From Clostridium cibarium (lineage in GTDB: Bacteria; Bacillota; Clostridia; Clostridiales; Clostridiaceae): a stretch of 64,000 nucleotides of DNA. The DNA lies in contig NZ_JACSRA010000009.1 of assembly GCF_014836335.1 (NCBI RefSeq), forward strand, positions 62,001-126,000. Reading direction: 5' to 3'. The first letter of the stretch is position 1. Every line of letters begins with the position of its first letter. Below, piece after piece: positions 25,463-34,734 of this stretch. The notes below the pieces were generated by a model. That model had not been told where the DNA came from, ran no database searches, and worked only from the letters and a program-made list of their open reading frames with translations. A program made the translations under genes and the position numbers.

Positions 25463-26311
25463 GTGAATATTTTTAGCAAATTGAATAAGCTAATCGACTT
25501 AACTGAAAATGAAAAAACATTGGTTAGCTATATGCAAGACAATCCTGAAATCTTTGTAAAAATGAGTGCTCTTGAAATTAGTGAAGCTTGCTTTATTTCA
25601 ACCTCAACTATTTATAGACTATGCCAAAAACTAGATTTATCAGGTCTATCAGAATTGAAAGTGCAAGTATCTGCATCTATTAATGAGTATTTAAAAGAAA
25701 ATAGTTCAATAGATTATAACTATCCATTTAACCAAAATGAAACACAAAACCAAATTGTACTTAAAATGAAAGAATTATATGAACAAACACTAGTTTCTTC
25801 ATTAAATTTAATAGATCTTGAACAATTAAGATTAATTTCTAATGTTTTAAAAAACGCCAAGCACATTGATTTTTATACATCTGCTGGAAATATTTATTTT
25901 GCAGATAACTTTAAGTTTCAAATGCAGGAAATTGGAACCTTTATTAATGTTCCAATTGAAGAGTATCATCAACTTTTAACTGCATCAACCAGTGATAAAA
26001 CTCATGTTGCAATAATAGTTTCCTTTGAAGGTAGAGGAGTAATAATAGAAAAAATAGCTAATATATTAAAAACAAATAAAACACCTATTATTTTAATTTC
26101 TTCTACAAATGAAAATCCTATTACCAAATATGCAAATTATCACTTGTATTTGAGTTCAAATGAAAATCACTTTAATAAAATTTCATCTTTTTCAACAAGA
26201 TTATCTTTATTATATGTTTTAGATTGTATATACACATGTTATTTTAAATTTGACTATGATAAAAATGTAAGCTATAAACTTAATGCATATAAACAATTAT
26301 CTGAAAAGTAA
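25463..26311 (+). CDS. RpiR/MurR family regulator with SIS domain
   Basis: 282 residues from GTG 25463, four bases after GAGGTGAT; a more upstream in-frame GTG at 25454 is part of that ribosome site. The N-terminal helix-turn-helix (about 1-75) reads LTENEKTLVSYMQDNPEIFVKMSALEISEACFISTSTIYRLCQKL. The SIS domain (about 110-245), with HIDFYTSAGNIYFADNFKFQM, would bind a phosphosugar. Such proteins repress or activate sugar-phosphate genes. It sits downstream of a Cof phosphatase and before a shared terminator. Confidence 0.87.
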   Translation: MNIFSKLNKLIDLTENEKTLVSYMQDNPEIFVKMSALEISEACFISTSTIYRLCQKLDLSGLSELKVQVSASINEYLKENSSIDYNYPFNQNETQNQIVLKMKELYEQTLVSSLNLIDLEQLRLISNVLKNAKHIDFYTSAGNIYFADNFKFQMQEIGTFINVPIEEYHQLLTASTSDKTHVAIIVSFEGRGVIIEKIANILKTNKTPIILISSTNENPITKYANYHLYLSSNENHFNKISSFSTRLSLLYVLDCIYTCYFKFDYDKNVSYKLNAYKQLSEK

Positions 26312-26426
26312 GTGTAAATTTTATACTTACAACAATGCATTGATATTTCAATATTATATAACCTAATAACTGATTTCATATTTATCCTTATAGTGTATTT
26401 TTCATAGAATACTCTGTTGTAATAGG

Positions 26427-26471
26427 AAAAAGGGATATTGCAAGCTTCATATTGCTTGTAATATCCCTTTT
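26427..26471. terminator. Two-way terminator between RpiR and DMT genes
   Basis: Stem of about 18 bases with one mismatch (aaaagggatattgcaagc / gcttgtaatatccctttt) and A/T tracts at both sides, between convergent genes. Confidence 0.85.
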
Positions 26472-26531
26472 CTTAATTATGCCAACGCAATGTATAGCAA
26501 ACTATTTTCTGAAAAATTAAAAAATTAATCA

Positions 26532-27455
26532 TCACTTTCGATTAACAATCCATATACCAATACAGGCTAAAGTCAAAGCTACCAAGTTTTTAATTTCAAA
26601 TATTGACTCTCCAAGTAAAAAAGCAGATAATATTGCACCAAATATAGGTGTCAAAAAGTTATACATAGTTATATTTCCTACTTTATTATATTTATATAGG
26701 GTAGACCATATCACTAATGCCACTGATGATATAAGTGCCATATATAATAGTAATATTCCTGATTCTGCAGATATAATAGGTAGATTTCCACCAGCTGATT
26801 TTCCTATTATTATAAGCATTAAACTCCCCAATATAAGTTGCCACCCTGTTATAACAAAAACATCGTTAGTCTTTACTAAATTTTTATTATATATACTTCC
26901 AATCGATCCCATTAATGCTGAAAAAATTAGAAGTCCATCCCCCATTAAGTTGAATGAGCTACCTATTGTTCCTATTTCAAAGTTAAGTACTATAATTGAT
27001 AGAAAACCAATAATACAACCTATAATCTTTTTTCTTGATAGCTTGTCGTCCATATAAATAAAGTGAACAAGAAAAATATTTATAAACGAACCTAAAGATC
27101 CAAGTATAGAGCTCTTTACCCCTGTGGTATTAGTCATACCTATATAAAGAAATACATATTGCATCAAAGTATATATAGCCCCTAATAACGTAATCTTTTT
27201 GAAATCTCCTATAGATTTAGGCATTATACTCTTCCCCATTAACTTCTGTATAACAATTAAAATTATCCCAGCTATTAAAAATCTATATCCTGCGAATATT
27301 AATTTTAAAAAGCTCTCATCTGAACCTATCCCAAATACGTCATACCCAAGTTTAATTGCTGGATATGCACTTCCCCACAAAAACGTACATAAAATTGCTA
27401 ATAAAATTATATATTTTCTGTTTGTAAATATTTTTTCTATATCTAATTTAATCAT
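26532..27455 (-). CDS. EamA/DMT family transporter
   Basis: 307 residues with ten predicted helices in two EamA halves. The first half has FLWGSAYPAIKLGYD and LGSLGSFINIFLVHFIYMDDKLSRKKIIGCIIGFLSIIVL; the second LTPIFGAILSAFLLGESIFEIKNLVALTLACIGIWIV. A drug/metabolite exporter or amino-acid effluxer; substrate unknown. Monocistronic, convergent with the RpiR gene. The ribosome site is poor (GGAG is about 15 bases away). Confidence 0.85.
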   Translation of the reverse strand: MIKLDIEKIFTNRKYIILLAILCTFLWGSAYPAIKLGYDVFGIGSDESFLKLIFAGYRFLIAGIILIVIQKLMGKSIMPKSIGDFKKITLLGAIYTLMQYVFLYIGMTNTTGVKSSILGSLGSFINIFLVHFIYMDDKLSRKKIIGCIIGFLSIIVLNFEIGTIGSSFNLMGDGLLIFSALMGSIGSIYNKNLVKTNDVFVITGWQLILGSLMLIIIGKSAGGNLPIISAESGILLLYMALISSVALVIWSTLYKYNKVGNITMYNFLTPIFGAILSAFLLGESIFEIKNLVALTLACIGIWIVNRK

Positions 27456-27549
27456 CTTTAGCTAAATCAACTCCTGTCTTCATATATCATTCCTATGTTT
27501 CTGTAACTTATAGTTAATGAGCATTTTTCATCTACTAACTAAAATAAAA

Positions 27550-27587
27550 AGCACTACTTATAACTTTTATATATCATAAGCAGTGCT
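27550..27587 (-). terminator. Terminator of the peptide/nickel-class importer operon
   Basis: Stem of 11 bases with one mismatch (agcactactta / taagcagtgct), then TTTTTATTTT on the minus strand. It starts about 50 bases beyond the stop of the last operon gene. Confidence 0.75.
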
Positions 27588-27638
27588 ATTTCTATTCGAC
27601 AATTCATTATCTAATAGTCAAAATAATCTTTTCTATAC

Positions 27639-28595
27639 TTAGTATAAATGACAAGCAACGGAATGATTTCTTCCTATTTCTTTTAGCTTCGGTTTTTCAT
27701 TTAAACATTTATCCATGCATTTTGTGCACCTAGAACAAAACACACAACCTGCTTGTATATCTAAAGGGCTTGGCGGCTCCCCTTTTATGCCTTCTATCTC
27801 ACTATTATTTCCCATTTTAATAGAAAAAACTGAATCCAATAATGCTTTAGTATATGGATGGATAGCATCAGTAACAAGCTTATCACTATCAATTACTTCA
27901 ACAATTTGTCCAAGATACATTACTATAATTCTATGACTTATATTTCTAACTACTGCCAAATCATGGCCAATAAAAATATAAGACAAATTCCTCTCTTTTT
28001 GCAAATTCATAAGAAGCTCAATCACTTGTTCCTGTATAGAAACATCTAAAGCAGATGTAGCTTCATCACATATTATAATTTCAGGATTTAGGGATATTGC
28101 TCTGGCTATTGCAACTCTTTGCTTTTGCCCACCACTTAGCTGATGAGAATATCTTTTCGTAAAATCCTCAGTTATGCCAACCATTTTAAGTAATTTTTTT
28201 GTTTCTGCTTTAGCCTCATGTTTATTCATAAGATTAAAGTTTAGCAGTGGTTCACTTACAATATCTCCAATTTTCATACGAGGATTGAATGACTCAACAG
28301 GGTCTTGAAATACCATCTGGAATTTCTTTCGATTTTGTCTAAGCTCTTCGCCCTTTAAATTAGTAATATCCTTACCATTATAAATTATGTTACCTGAAGT
28401 CACAGTTTCTAATTGAGTAAGAATTTTTGCTATAGTACTTTTACCACATCCACTTTCACCAACAATCCCTAAACATTCACCTGGAAATAATTTAAAACTT
28501 ACATTATCAACTGCAGTTAATGTTCTGCCATCTTGTAAATTAAACTTCTTTGTAAGATTCTTTACCTTAAGTATTGCTTCTTTCTTTTTCCTCAA
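27639..28595 (-). CDS. Peptide/nickel-type ABC ATPase (OppF/DppF/NikE-like)
   Basis: 318 residues. Walker A GESGCGKST, signature LSGGQKQRVAIARA, Walker B IICDEATSALD, and a C-terminal Oligo/DPP extension (HPYTKALLDSVF, then cysteines C302... in QAGCVFCSRCTKCMDKC). Such cysteine clusters are common in this subgroup. It starts at TTG 28595 with AGGAGG eight bases ahead and overlaps the preceding ATPase gene by 29 bases. The two ATPases work as a pair on the two permeases encoded upstream. Confidence 0.9.
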   Translation of the reverse strand: MRKKKEAILKVKNLTKKFNLQDGRTLTAVDNVSFKLFPGECLGIVGESGCGKSTIAKILTQLETVTSGNIIYNGKDITNLKGEELRQNRKKFQMVFQDPVESFNPRMKIGDIVSEPLLNFNLMNKHEAKAETKKLLKMVGITEDFTKRYSHQLSGGQKQRVAIARAISLNPEIIICDEATSALDVSIQEQVIELLMNLQKERNLSYIFIGHDLAVVRNISHRIIVMYLGQIVEVIDSDKLVTDAIHPYTKALLDSVFSIKMGNNSEIEGIKGEPPSPLDIQAGCVFCSRCTKCMDKCLNEKPKLKEIGRNHSVACHLY

Positions 28596-29388
28596 TATTG
28601 TATCCTCCTAGTTCAGGCACTGCTGCTAATAGACTTCTAGTATATTCACTTCGTGGACTATTTATAACCTGATCTTTAATCCCCCACTCAACTAATTCAC
28701 CCTGTCGCATTACTCCAATCTTATCACACATATAAGACGCTACCCCCATATTATGAGTAACTATTATTATGCTTGTATTAAAATTTTCTCTAAGCTCCAT
28801 CATTTCTCTAACAACCTGTGCTTGAATAGTTACATCAAGGGAACTTGTAGGCTCATCAGCTAGGAGAAGTTCTGGTTCCATTGTCATTGCCATTGCTATA
28901 GCAACTCTTTGCTTCATCCCACCACTAAGCTCAAAAGGATATGAATTCATTATACGCTCTGCATCAGGCAACCTCATTTTTCTAAGCATATCAACAGCTT
29001 TATCATGTGCATCAAGCTTAGAAATATTAAAGTGACTCCTTATAGTTTCAATAAATTGATCTCCAATCTTTAATATAGGCGTTAATGACCTCCCTGCATC
29101 TTGAAATATCATTGCTATCCTATTGCCTCGAATCTCTCTCCACTCTTTCTTAGAATATTCAAGAAGATTTCTATCCTTAAAAATAATATCTCCAGAAGAA
29201 ATACTACTTCCAATAGGGGGTATACCTAGTATTGAACGCAGAAGTGTTGACTTTCCACTTCCGCTTTCACCTACTATCCCAACTATCTCTTTATGTTTAA
29301 TTGACATGCTTACATTTTTAACTATAGAAGCTTGCTTCCCATAGTTTATACATAAATTATTTATATCTAGAATTTTTTCACTTATCAT
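28567..29388 (-). CDS. Peptide/nickel-type ABC ATPase (OppD/DppD/NikD-like)
   Basis: 273 residues. Walker A GESGSGKST, a Q-loop region IAMIFQDAGRSLTP, signature LSGGMKQRVAIAMA, Walker B LLADEPTSSLD. The C-terminal targeting stretch is short (SPRSEYTRSLLAAVPEL). It starts with ATGA overlapping the stop of the binding-protein gene. With about 270 residues it is closer in size to NikD than to the longer OppD proteins. Confidence 0.9.
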   Translation of the reverse strand: MISEKILDINNLCINYGKQASIVKNVSMSIKHKEIVGIVGESGSGKSTLLRSILGIPPIGSSISSGDIIFKDRNLLEYSKKEWREIRGNRIAMIFQDAGRSLTPILKIGDQFIETIRSHFNISKLDAHDKAVDMLRKMRLPDAERIMNSYPFELSGGMKQRVAIAMAMTMEPELLLADEPTSSLDVTIQAQVVREMMELRENFNTSIIIVTHNMGVASYMCDKIGVMRQGELVEWGIKDQVINSPRSEYTRSLLAAVPELGGYNIEEKERSNT

Positions 29389-30917
29389 TTTAAGTCTACT
29401 TTATTATCCAACATATAGAAGTCAATTGGATAAACATCCATTCCACTAACTGTATTTTTGCTTACTCTATTACTCATTGGTGTAACTAAGAATAAACCAG
29501 CATTATCATCAATTAGAATCTGTTGCACTTTTGTAGCTATATCATATCTTTTTTCAGTATCATATTCATTTTTATATTGATCTATTAGGGCATCCACATT
29601 TGCATTGCTGTATTTCCCAAAGTTTGTATTTCCACCTGTTTTAAAATATAACTCTAAGAATGACTGAGGATCTCCTGTAGTTGCTGTATTTACATTGTAT
29701 AAGCAAAGATCAAATTCTCCGCTTTTTAATACTGGATTTACTGTTTCATAAGATTTTAAGCTAGCATCTATACCAATTTCTTTAAGCTGCGCTTGCATTG
29801 CTTCCCCGATTACAGGAATCTCTGCACGTGTTGGGAATACAGCAATACTTAAAGATAACTTCTTACCATCTTTTTCTACTATTCCATCACCGTCAGTATC
29901 TTTATATCCTGCATCACTTAATATTTTAGTAGCTTCAGCTTTATTATACTTATATCCTGTAAGATTCTTATCTCCAAAAGGCAATGATCCTGGGAAAGGT
30001 CCAGTTGCAGGTACAGCAGTACCCTTTAGTAACGTATTTGCATAAGATTCTCTATCTACTCCTAAAGCAATAGCCTTACGAACTGCTGGATCTTTTAGGA
30101 ATTCGTTTTTGAAATTAAAATATGACATCACTATTCTAAGACTAGTAGTTGTACTTATTGCATATTTAGACTTATCTTCAAATAGAGATAAATTATTAAT
30201 TGACACATTGTTAGCTACATCTATCTCACCTGATTGTAGTGCCATTGAACGTGTATTGTCGTCTTTAATATACTTGAAAGTCGCCTGATTTATTAGTGCT
30301 TTTCCATCCCAATAATCCTCAAATCTTTCTACTACTACCTCAGCACCATCAGCATATGACTTAATTTTAAATGGACCTGTCCCCACTGGATTTTTAGCTA
30401 TAGTCTCCTCAGCCACACTAGTATCTATTATTGAATTTATAGGATCTGCAAGATTTCCAAGTAGTGTTGTATGGGGTGCTTTAGTAGTTATAGTAAGCTC
30501 CTGCCCATCTGCTGTTATAGAATTAACATTTAACATTTCTTGTGTTCTAGGATTTGCTTTTAATGCTCTTTCCATGGATGACTTTACAGCACTTGCTGTA
30601 AGTGGATTACCGTTTTGAAACTTAACACCTTCTCTAACATGAAACTGCCAAGTTAAATCATCAACCTTTTTCCATGAATCAGAAAGCATAGGTACTATCT
30701 CCATATTTTTATCAAACTTCACTAAAGTTTCACCTATACCATACATTGAAACATACCAACCATTCCACTCAAGAGCAGGATCTAGATTGGTTTGATATAG
30801 ATTTAATCCAACTACAATGTTTTTTGGTTCATTATTTACAGAATTGTTTTTTGTACAAGCAACAAGGCTGGTAAACAACATAATTACTAAACTTAAAATC
30901 GCTACTTTATTCTTCAT
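29385..30917 (-). CDS. Family 5 solute-binding lipoprotein (peptide/nickel/metallophore)
   Basis: 510 residues. The signal peptide ends in the lipobox LVAC (C21), so it is a membrane-anchored lipoprotein. SBP_bac_5 features: LDPALEWNGWYVSMYGIGETLVKFDKNMEIVPMLSDSWKKVDDLTWQFHVREGVKFQNG and GTGPFKIKSYADGAEVVVERFEDYW. This family carries oligopeptides, Ni complexes, opine metallophores or haem. The nearest feel is NikA-like, but specificity cannot be read. The Fur-like site before the operon suggests a metal chelate. It lies between the permease and ATPase genes. Confidence 0.87.
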   Translation of the reverse strand: MKNKVAILSLVIMLFTSLVACTKNNSVNNEPKNIVVGLNLYQTNLDPALEWNGWYVSMYGIGETLVKFDKNMEIVPMLSDSWKKVDDLTWQFHVREGVKFQNGNPLTASAVKSSMERALKANPRTQEMLNVNSITADGQELTITTKAPHTTLLGNLADPINSIIDTSVAEETIAKNPVGTGPFKIKSYADGAEVVVERFEDYWDGKALINQATFKYIKDDNTRSMALQSGEIDVANNVSINNLSLFEDKSKYAISTTTSLRIVMSYFNFKNEFLKDPAVRKAIALGVDRESYANTLLKGTAVPATGPFPGSLPFGDKNLTGYKYNKAEATKILSDAGYKDTDGDGIVEKDGKKLSLSIAVFPTRAEIPVIGEAMQAQLKEIGIDASLKSYETVNPVLKSGEFDLCLYNVNTATTGDPQSFLELYFKTGGNTNFGKYSNANVDALIDQYKNEYDTEKRYDIATKVQQILIDDNAGLFLVTPMSNRVSKNTVSGMDVYPIDFYMLDNKVDLK

Positions 30918-30932
30918 TTGCTAATCTTCTCC

Positions 30933-31763
30933 TTAATATTGTTTATTGGGATCTAATATATCTCTGATGATTTCTCCAAGTAAATTAAATATAGTTACAG
31001 TTATGAACATTGCAACCCCTGGATATACCATAAGCCAAGGGGCAGTTTGTATGTAGGTTCTACCTTCATTAATCATATATCCCCATTCTGGAGTAGGTGG
31101 CTGAGCCCCAAGACCTAAAAATGAAAGGGATGAAATCTCGAGTAGCATGCTTCCTATATCCATTGTAGCCATTACAATAAGGGCTGAGATAATATTAGGG
31201 AACACATACCTCAAAATTATCTGATACTCCTTAGCTCCTCCCATTTTTGCAGCTTTAATATAATCTTTTCTTTTTACAGACATGGCCAATCCACGACTTA
31301 AGCGTGCATATTTAGGCCAATGTACTACAGCTAAGGCTATAACAGTATTTATTGAACTAGGCCCAAGTACTCCTGCAACTGCAATAGCAAAAATAATCCC
31401 AGGAAATGCAAGGAAAATATCACAAAATCTCATTACTATTGTGTCAACAATTCCTCCCCAATACCCTGCTAGTGTTCCTAATGCTGTTCCAATTATAAAT
31501 ACTGTTATAACTAAACTAAACGTCATTTTTAAAGAATTCAATGCACCATACAAAATTCTAGAAAACAAATCCCTTCCTAATTGATCTGTACCTAGTGAAA
31601 ATATAGCATTTGGCCCCCTAAGTGAATTCGTCATATCTGTTTTAAGAGGATCATGGGGCGCTATATATGGTGAAAGTATGCCTATTGTAACTAAAGCAAA
31701 TGCTAACATACAAATAACTACGAATGATTTATTTTTTCTTATAGCTAAGATTGTACTTTCCAA
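30933..31763 (-). CDS. Peptide/nickel-type ABC permease (DppC/NikC-like)
   Basis: 276 residues, six helices. It has the N-terminal OppC helix then HDPLKTDMTNSLRGPNAIFSLGTDQLGRDLFSRILYG, and the EAA loop YIKAAKMGGAKEYQIILRYVFPN, which contacts the ATPases. LSFLGLGAQPPTPEWGYMINEG is the usual C-terminal signature. It starts two bases after the stop of the first permease and is followed by the binding-protein gene 15 bases on. Confidence 0.92.
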   Translation of the reverse strand: MESTILAIRKNKSFVVICMLAFALVTIGILSPYIAPHDPLKTDMTNSLRGPNAIFSLGTDQLGRDLFSRILYGALNSLKMTFSLVITVFIIGTALGTLAGYWGGIVDTIVMRFCDIFLAFPGIIFAIAVAGVLGPSSINTVIALAVVHWPKYARLSRGLAMSVKRKDYIKAAKMGGAKEYQIILRYVFPNIISALIVMATMDIGSMLLEISSLSFLGLGAQPPTPEWGYMINEGRTYIQTAPWLMVYPGVAMFITVTIFNLLGEIIRDILDPNKQY

Positions 31764-31764
31764 A

Positions 31765-32703
31765 TTAAGCCCCCTTTTCTAGCCTCATACGTGGATCTAA
31801 AATATAATATGAAATATCGACTAACATATTAATCAACATATAAATAATAGTCATCCATACAACATAGCCTTGTATTAGTGGATAATCTCTAGTAAATATA
31901 GCCTCTATAGCTAATTTCCCCACTCCTGGCCATGAAAATATGGTTTCTATAATAACCGCACCTCCAAGTAGCACCCCAAAGGATAATCCCAATTGAGTTA
32001 TAATTGGTGATAAAGTTGTCCTTAGAACATGCCTTAACAATACAGATCTATCTCTAACTCCTCTAGCTCTTGCACCAATTACATAATCTTGAGATATCTC
32101 TTCAAGTATGTATACCCTTACCTGCCGCACATATCTGGAAGCCATTAAAATAGTCATAGATGCTGAAGGCAATATAATACTTGTCCAATTTGTGCTTCCC
32201 ATCACTGGAAGCAGTTTAAACTTCAGAGCAAATATGTACATTAAAATTATTGCTATCCAAGGTGCTGGAAGTGATATTCCAAGAAACGATATCCCTCTTA
32301 TTACGTTATCTAATAACCTATTTCTATAGAGAGCTGATAGTATTCCAAGAGGAAGTGCTACAATCACTGTCATTAACATTGTTAATCCCGCAAGCTTAAA
32401 GGTTGCAGGTAAAGCTCCTAATATCAAATCTAATACCGGCTTACTATATTTATAGGAAATTCCAAAATCGCCACTAAACACACTTGCTAGCCAATTCAAA
32501 TACTGAACGAAAAATGGCTTATTTAATCCCAATCCTTCTCTAACTTGCTGTATAAGCTCCTGTGAAGGTGTATTTCCAGTAGCACTAAGCATTAATTCTG
32601 CTGGATCACCTGGCGAAAGATATGTGAGCGCAAATGTTAAAAATGTTATTCCGAATAAAACAGGTATAACATATATTAATCTGTGTATTATGTACTTTCT
32701 CAA
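31765..32703 (-). CDS. Peptide/nickel-type ABC permease (DppB/NikB-like), first gene of operon
   Basis: 312 residues from TTG 32703, preferred because AGAGGGTGATG precedes it with a nine-base spacer; an ATG at 32733 gives ten more residues but has only a weak site. Six helices. Typical text: YIIHRLIYVIPVLFGITFLTFALTYLSPGDPAE, GDFGISYKYSKPV, and the EAA loop QDYVIGARARGVRDRSVLLRHVLRTTLSPIIT. It forms the channel with the neighbouring permease. A Fur-box-like palindrome lies about 120-165 bases upstream. Confidence 0.9.
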   Translation of the reverse strand: MRKYIIHRLIYVIPVLFGITFLTFALTYLSPGDPAELMLSATGNTPSQELIQQVREGLGLNKPFFVQYLNWLASVFSGDFGISYKYSKPVLDLILGALPATFKLAGLTMLMTVIVALPLGILSALYRNRLLDNVIRGISFLGISLPAPWIAIILMYIFALKFKLLPVMGSTNWTSIILPSASMTILMASRYVRQVRVYILEEISQDYVIGARARGVRDRSVLLRHVLRTTLSPIITQLGLSFGVLLGGAVIIETIFSWPGVGKLAIEAIFTRDYPLIQGYVVWMTIIYMLINMLVDISYYILDPRMRLEKGA

Positions 32704-32854
32704 TTTCTTTTCATCACCCTCTCTATTTATCATCAGAATTCTTTTTTAATATTTATTAAGCATCATTTATTTTTTCTTATAAACAATATAAATCTCTTAG
32801 GATTTTCAATGAATTCTACCAGAAATAATGTCGATACTTAGTATTAACTGTAAA

Positions 32855-32869
32855 TGATATTTATTATCA
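32855..32869 (-). promoter_or_regulatory. Fur box upstream of the peptide/nickel-class importer
   Basis: TGATATTTATTATCA, one mismatch to TGATAATNATTATCA and 14/15 identical to the site before yclN; even the flanking GTAA is shared. It lies about 150 bases before the likely TTG start. Confidence 0.68.
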
Positions 32870-33079
32870 GTTAATTTGTAAAATCATTATATATGAATTT
32901 TTATTAAATAGCAATATAATTTATTTTATTTAACCATTACTTGTTCATGATTAGATTTCTTAAACTTGAATCCAATTCAATAGAAATTTAAAAAAATCCC
33001 TATTTAGCCCCTTTATCAGCTATGATAGTGCTCTTTTAAAACCCAGAAATTACATTTTTAAAGTATTAAATAACTACCG

Positions 33080-33118
33080 ATTGAATTTTGATCTATAACG
33101 AAAGCTGACTTTGATGAA
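33080..33118 (-). pseudogene. Remnant of a second copy of the beta-lactamase-fold gene
   Basis: 35 of 39 bases match 43297-43335, the signal-peptide region of the gene at 41166-43382. On the minus strand it still reads SSKSAFVIDQNSIG against SSKSVFAVDQNSIG. No further reading frame remains. The adjoining 33113-33170 also matches DNA upstream of the intact gene (near 43571-43625), so the copy has lost about 235 bases between. Confidence 0.7.
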
Positions 33119-33125
33119 TAAAAAT

Positions 33126-33162
33126 AAAGTCAATGTTCTCTTCATTTAGAAACATTGACTTT
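33126..33162 (-). terminator. Terminator after the GH26 gene
   Basis: Perfect 12-base stem (aaagtcaatgtt / aacattgacttt), 13-base loop, A-rich flank giving T residues on the minus strand. It lies about 97 bases past the GH26 stop and appears to have come with the duplicated segment. Confidence 0.7.
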
Positions 33163-33258
33163 ACTCTTAGATATTATATATGATTATTTTTTATTAACCT
33201 GTAACTTATTTAAATAATAAAATAGTATTTACATTAAATCTGGCGATGTACCAGTATA

Positions 33259-34680
33259 TTATGGTTCCATTCCCCAATTTAAATTATCTGATAAATATGT
33301 TGTAACCTTATTCCAGTCACCATAAGTAGATGCTGTAGAATTAAATGAATAGTCTCCTACCTGTGTATAATTAGTCCAATCTGTTTTGTTTATTCTAGAT
33401 TGTATTTCTATACTTTGACCTGCTCCAAGGCTACCAGCTCCATTTCCGAAACTAATCTCTAAATAATTATCTGCACCAGATTTAGCTTCAGGCATTTTAA
33501 CAAATGTTCCAATTACATTGTTAGCGCCTATTGAAGACCAATCACAAGTAAACTTTTGTTCTTTTTCATTATCACTAGTGTAGTAATAACGTATTTTTAC
33601 ATCTGATAAGTTAATATCTGTATTTCCTGTATTTATTACCTTCAATCTTGGGCTAAGTGTATTTGCTGTACCTGATAAAGAATTATTAAACTCTTGTACT
33701 TTAAGATTACCTGATTGTTCTGGCTGACTTGGTTTTACAGAGTCAGACATGTGTATCCCTGCAATATATGCCTTTAATGCAGCCTCACTAGAATTTATTC
33801 TCCAATCAGTTTCTTTATCTATACTAAAAGTAACAATTGTATTAATTAAACTATATTTATCTGAATTAATACTATTAAAAGCATCTGTATACCACTCAGC
33901 TTTATCCCCCCCTATTTCTGTAGCTGCAAATTCTGATATTGAAATAGGTTTATTTTTTACTTTTACTGCATTGTAAGCTTGTGAAAATATTTCATCAAAA
34001 GATTGCCAAGTGCTACCCCAGCTTTGAGTTGTACCCCAGTTATATCCATCCATAGATATAATATCTACATAATCATCACCTGGATAATTACCTAAATAAC
34101 TAGCACCTTTTCCCACGCTTGAAGCATTAACATTAAAATCCCACTTAACATTACTAGCTCCTACTTCTCTAAATATATCTACAACATGTCTAAATGCAGC
34201 TATAAATGTTTCATTTGTATTTACTTTACTGTCTCCTAAAGCCCAGTCATACCAATTACCATTTGACTCATGAAATAATCTTATAATTATATCTTTATTA
34301 TAAGTTTTAATATCTTGAGCCATTTGTCTTATATATTCATCTTTTAGTCCATTTGCTATATCTAAGTTAGACATACCCCAAGCTTCCCATGTAAGCGACA
34401 TTTTTGAATTATTTCCATATACCGCATCAAAGTTTGCTTTTATATCAGAAAAGTTAGTTTTCCAATTAATGAACATATTTACTACATCAAGGTGTTTTTG
34501 TTGCAAGTTTTCAAAATCCTTTATACCTTGTGTTGTTGGCTGATCAGCAAAAAAAGCTCCATATTTTATCTCCCTAGTACTACTTGCAGATGCCTTTTGT
34601 CCATTTCCACATAGAACTAAAGAGCATACTAATATTACACTTAATGCAAGAAATGATTTAGTTTTTCTTTTCAAATTCAT
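33259..34680 (-). CDS. Secreted GH26 beta-glycanase with C-terminal CBM3
   Basis: 473 residues from ATG 34680, which follows GGGGGGAT with a four-base spacer. Signal peptide to about 33. The GH26 domain (about 38-315) has the acid/base E138 in IIRLFHESNGNWYDW and the nucleophile E250 in ISISEFAATE. GH26 contains beta-mannanases and lichenases. A CBM3 cellulose-binding module (about 325-473) follows, with LSPRLKVINTGNTDINLSDVKIRYYYTSD and a WGMEP end. It lies 54 bases downstream of a GH16 lichenase gene in the same direction, presumably an operon for mixed-linkage glucan or glucomannan. No dockerin, so it binds cellulose on its own. Confidence 0.9.
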   Translation of the reverse strand: MNLKRKTKSFLALSVILVCSLVLCGNGQKASASSTREIKYGAFFADQPTTQGIKDFENLQQKHLDVVNMFINWKTNFSDIKANFDAVYGNNSKMSLTWEAWGMSNLDIANGLKDEYIRQMAQDIKTYNKDIIIRLFHESNGNWYDWALGDSKVNTNETFIAAFRHVVDIFREVGASNVKWDFNVNASSVGKGASYLGNYPGDDYVDIISMDGYNWGTTQSWGSTWQSFDEIFSQAYNAVKVKNKPISISEFAATEIGGDKAEWYTDAFNSINSDKYSLINTIVTFSIDKETDWRINSSEAALKAYIAGIHMSDSVKPSQPEQSGNLKVQEFNNSLSGTANTLSPRLKVINTGNTDINLSDVKIRYYYTSDNEKEQKFTCDWSSIGANNVIGTFVKMPEAKSGADNYLEISFGNGAGSLGAGQSIEIQSRINKTDWTNYTQVGDYSFNSTASTYGDWNKVTTYLSDNLNWGMEP

Positions 34681-34734
34681 TTTATCCCCCCACAATTTTC
34701 ATATTGTTATCTTCCAAAATAATGTTTATTTAGT

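Larger units (their letters stand above)
32704..33258. other. Spacer before the importer operon
   Basis: About 555 bases without an intact gene. It holds the importer promoter and its Fur-like site (32855-32869), a 39-base remnant resembling the beta-lactamase-fold gene 10 kb away (33080-33118), and the terminator of the GH26 gene (33126-33162). The stretch 32940-33075 shows nothing recognisable. Confidence 0.6.

Noticed and set aside
27639-32703. Firm call as nickel importer nikABCDE
   Set aside because: Family 5 binding proteins cannot be assigned to nickel by eye, and the upstream site is Fur-like rather than NikR-like. Kept at family level.
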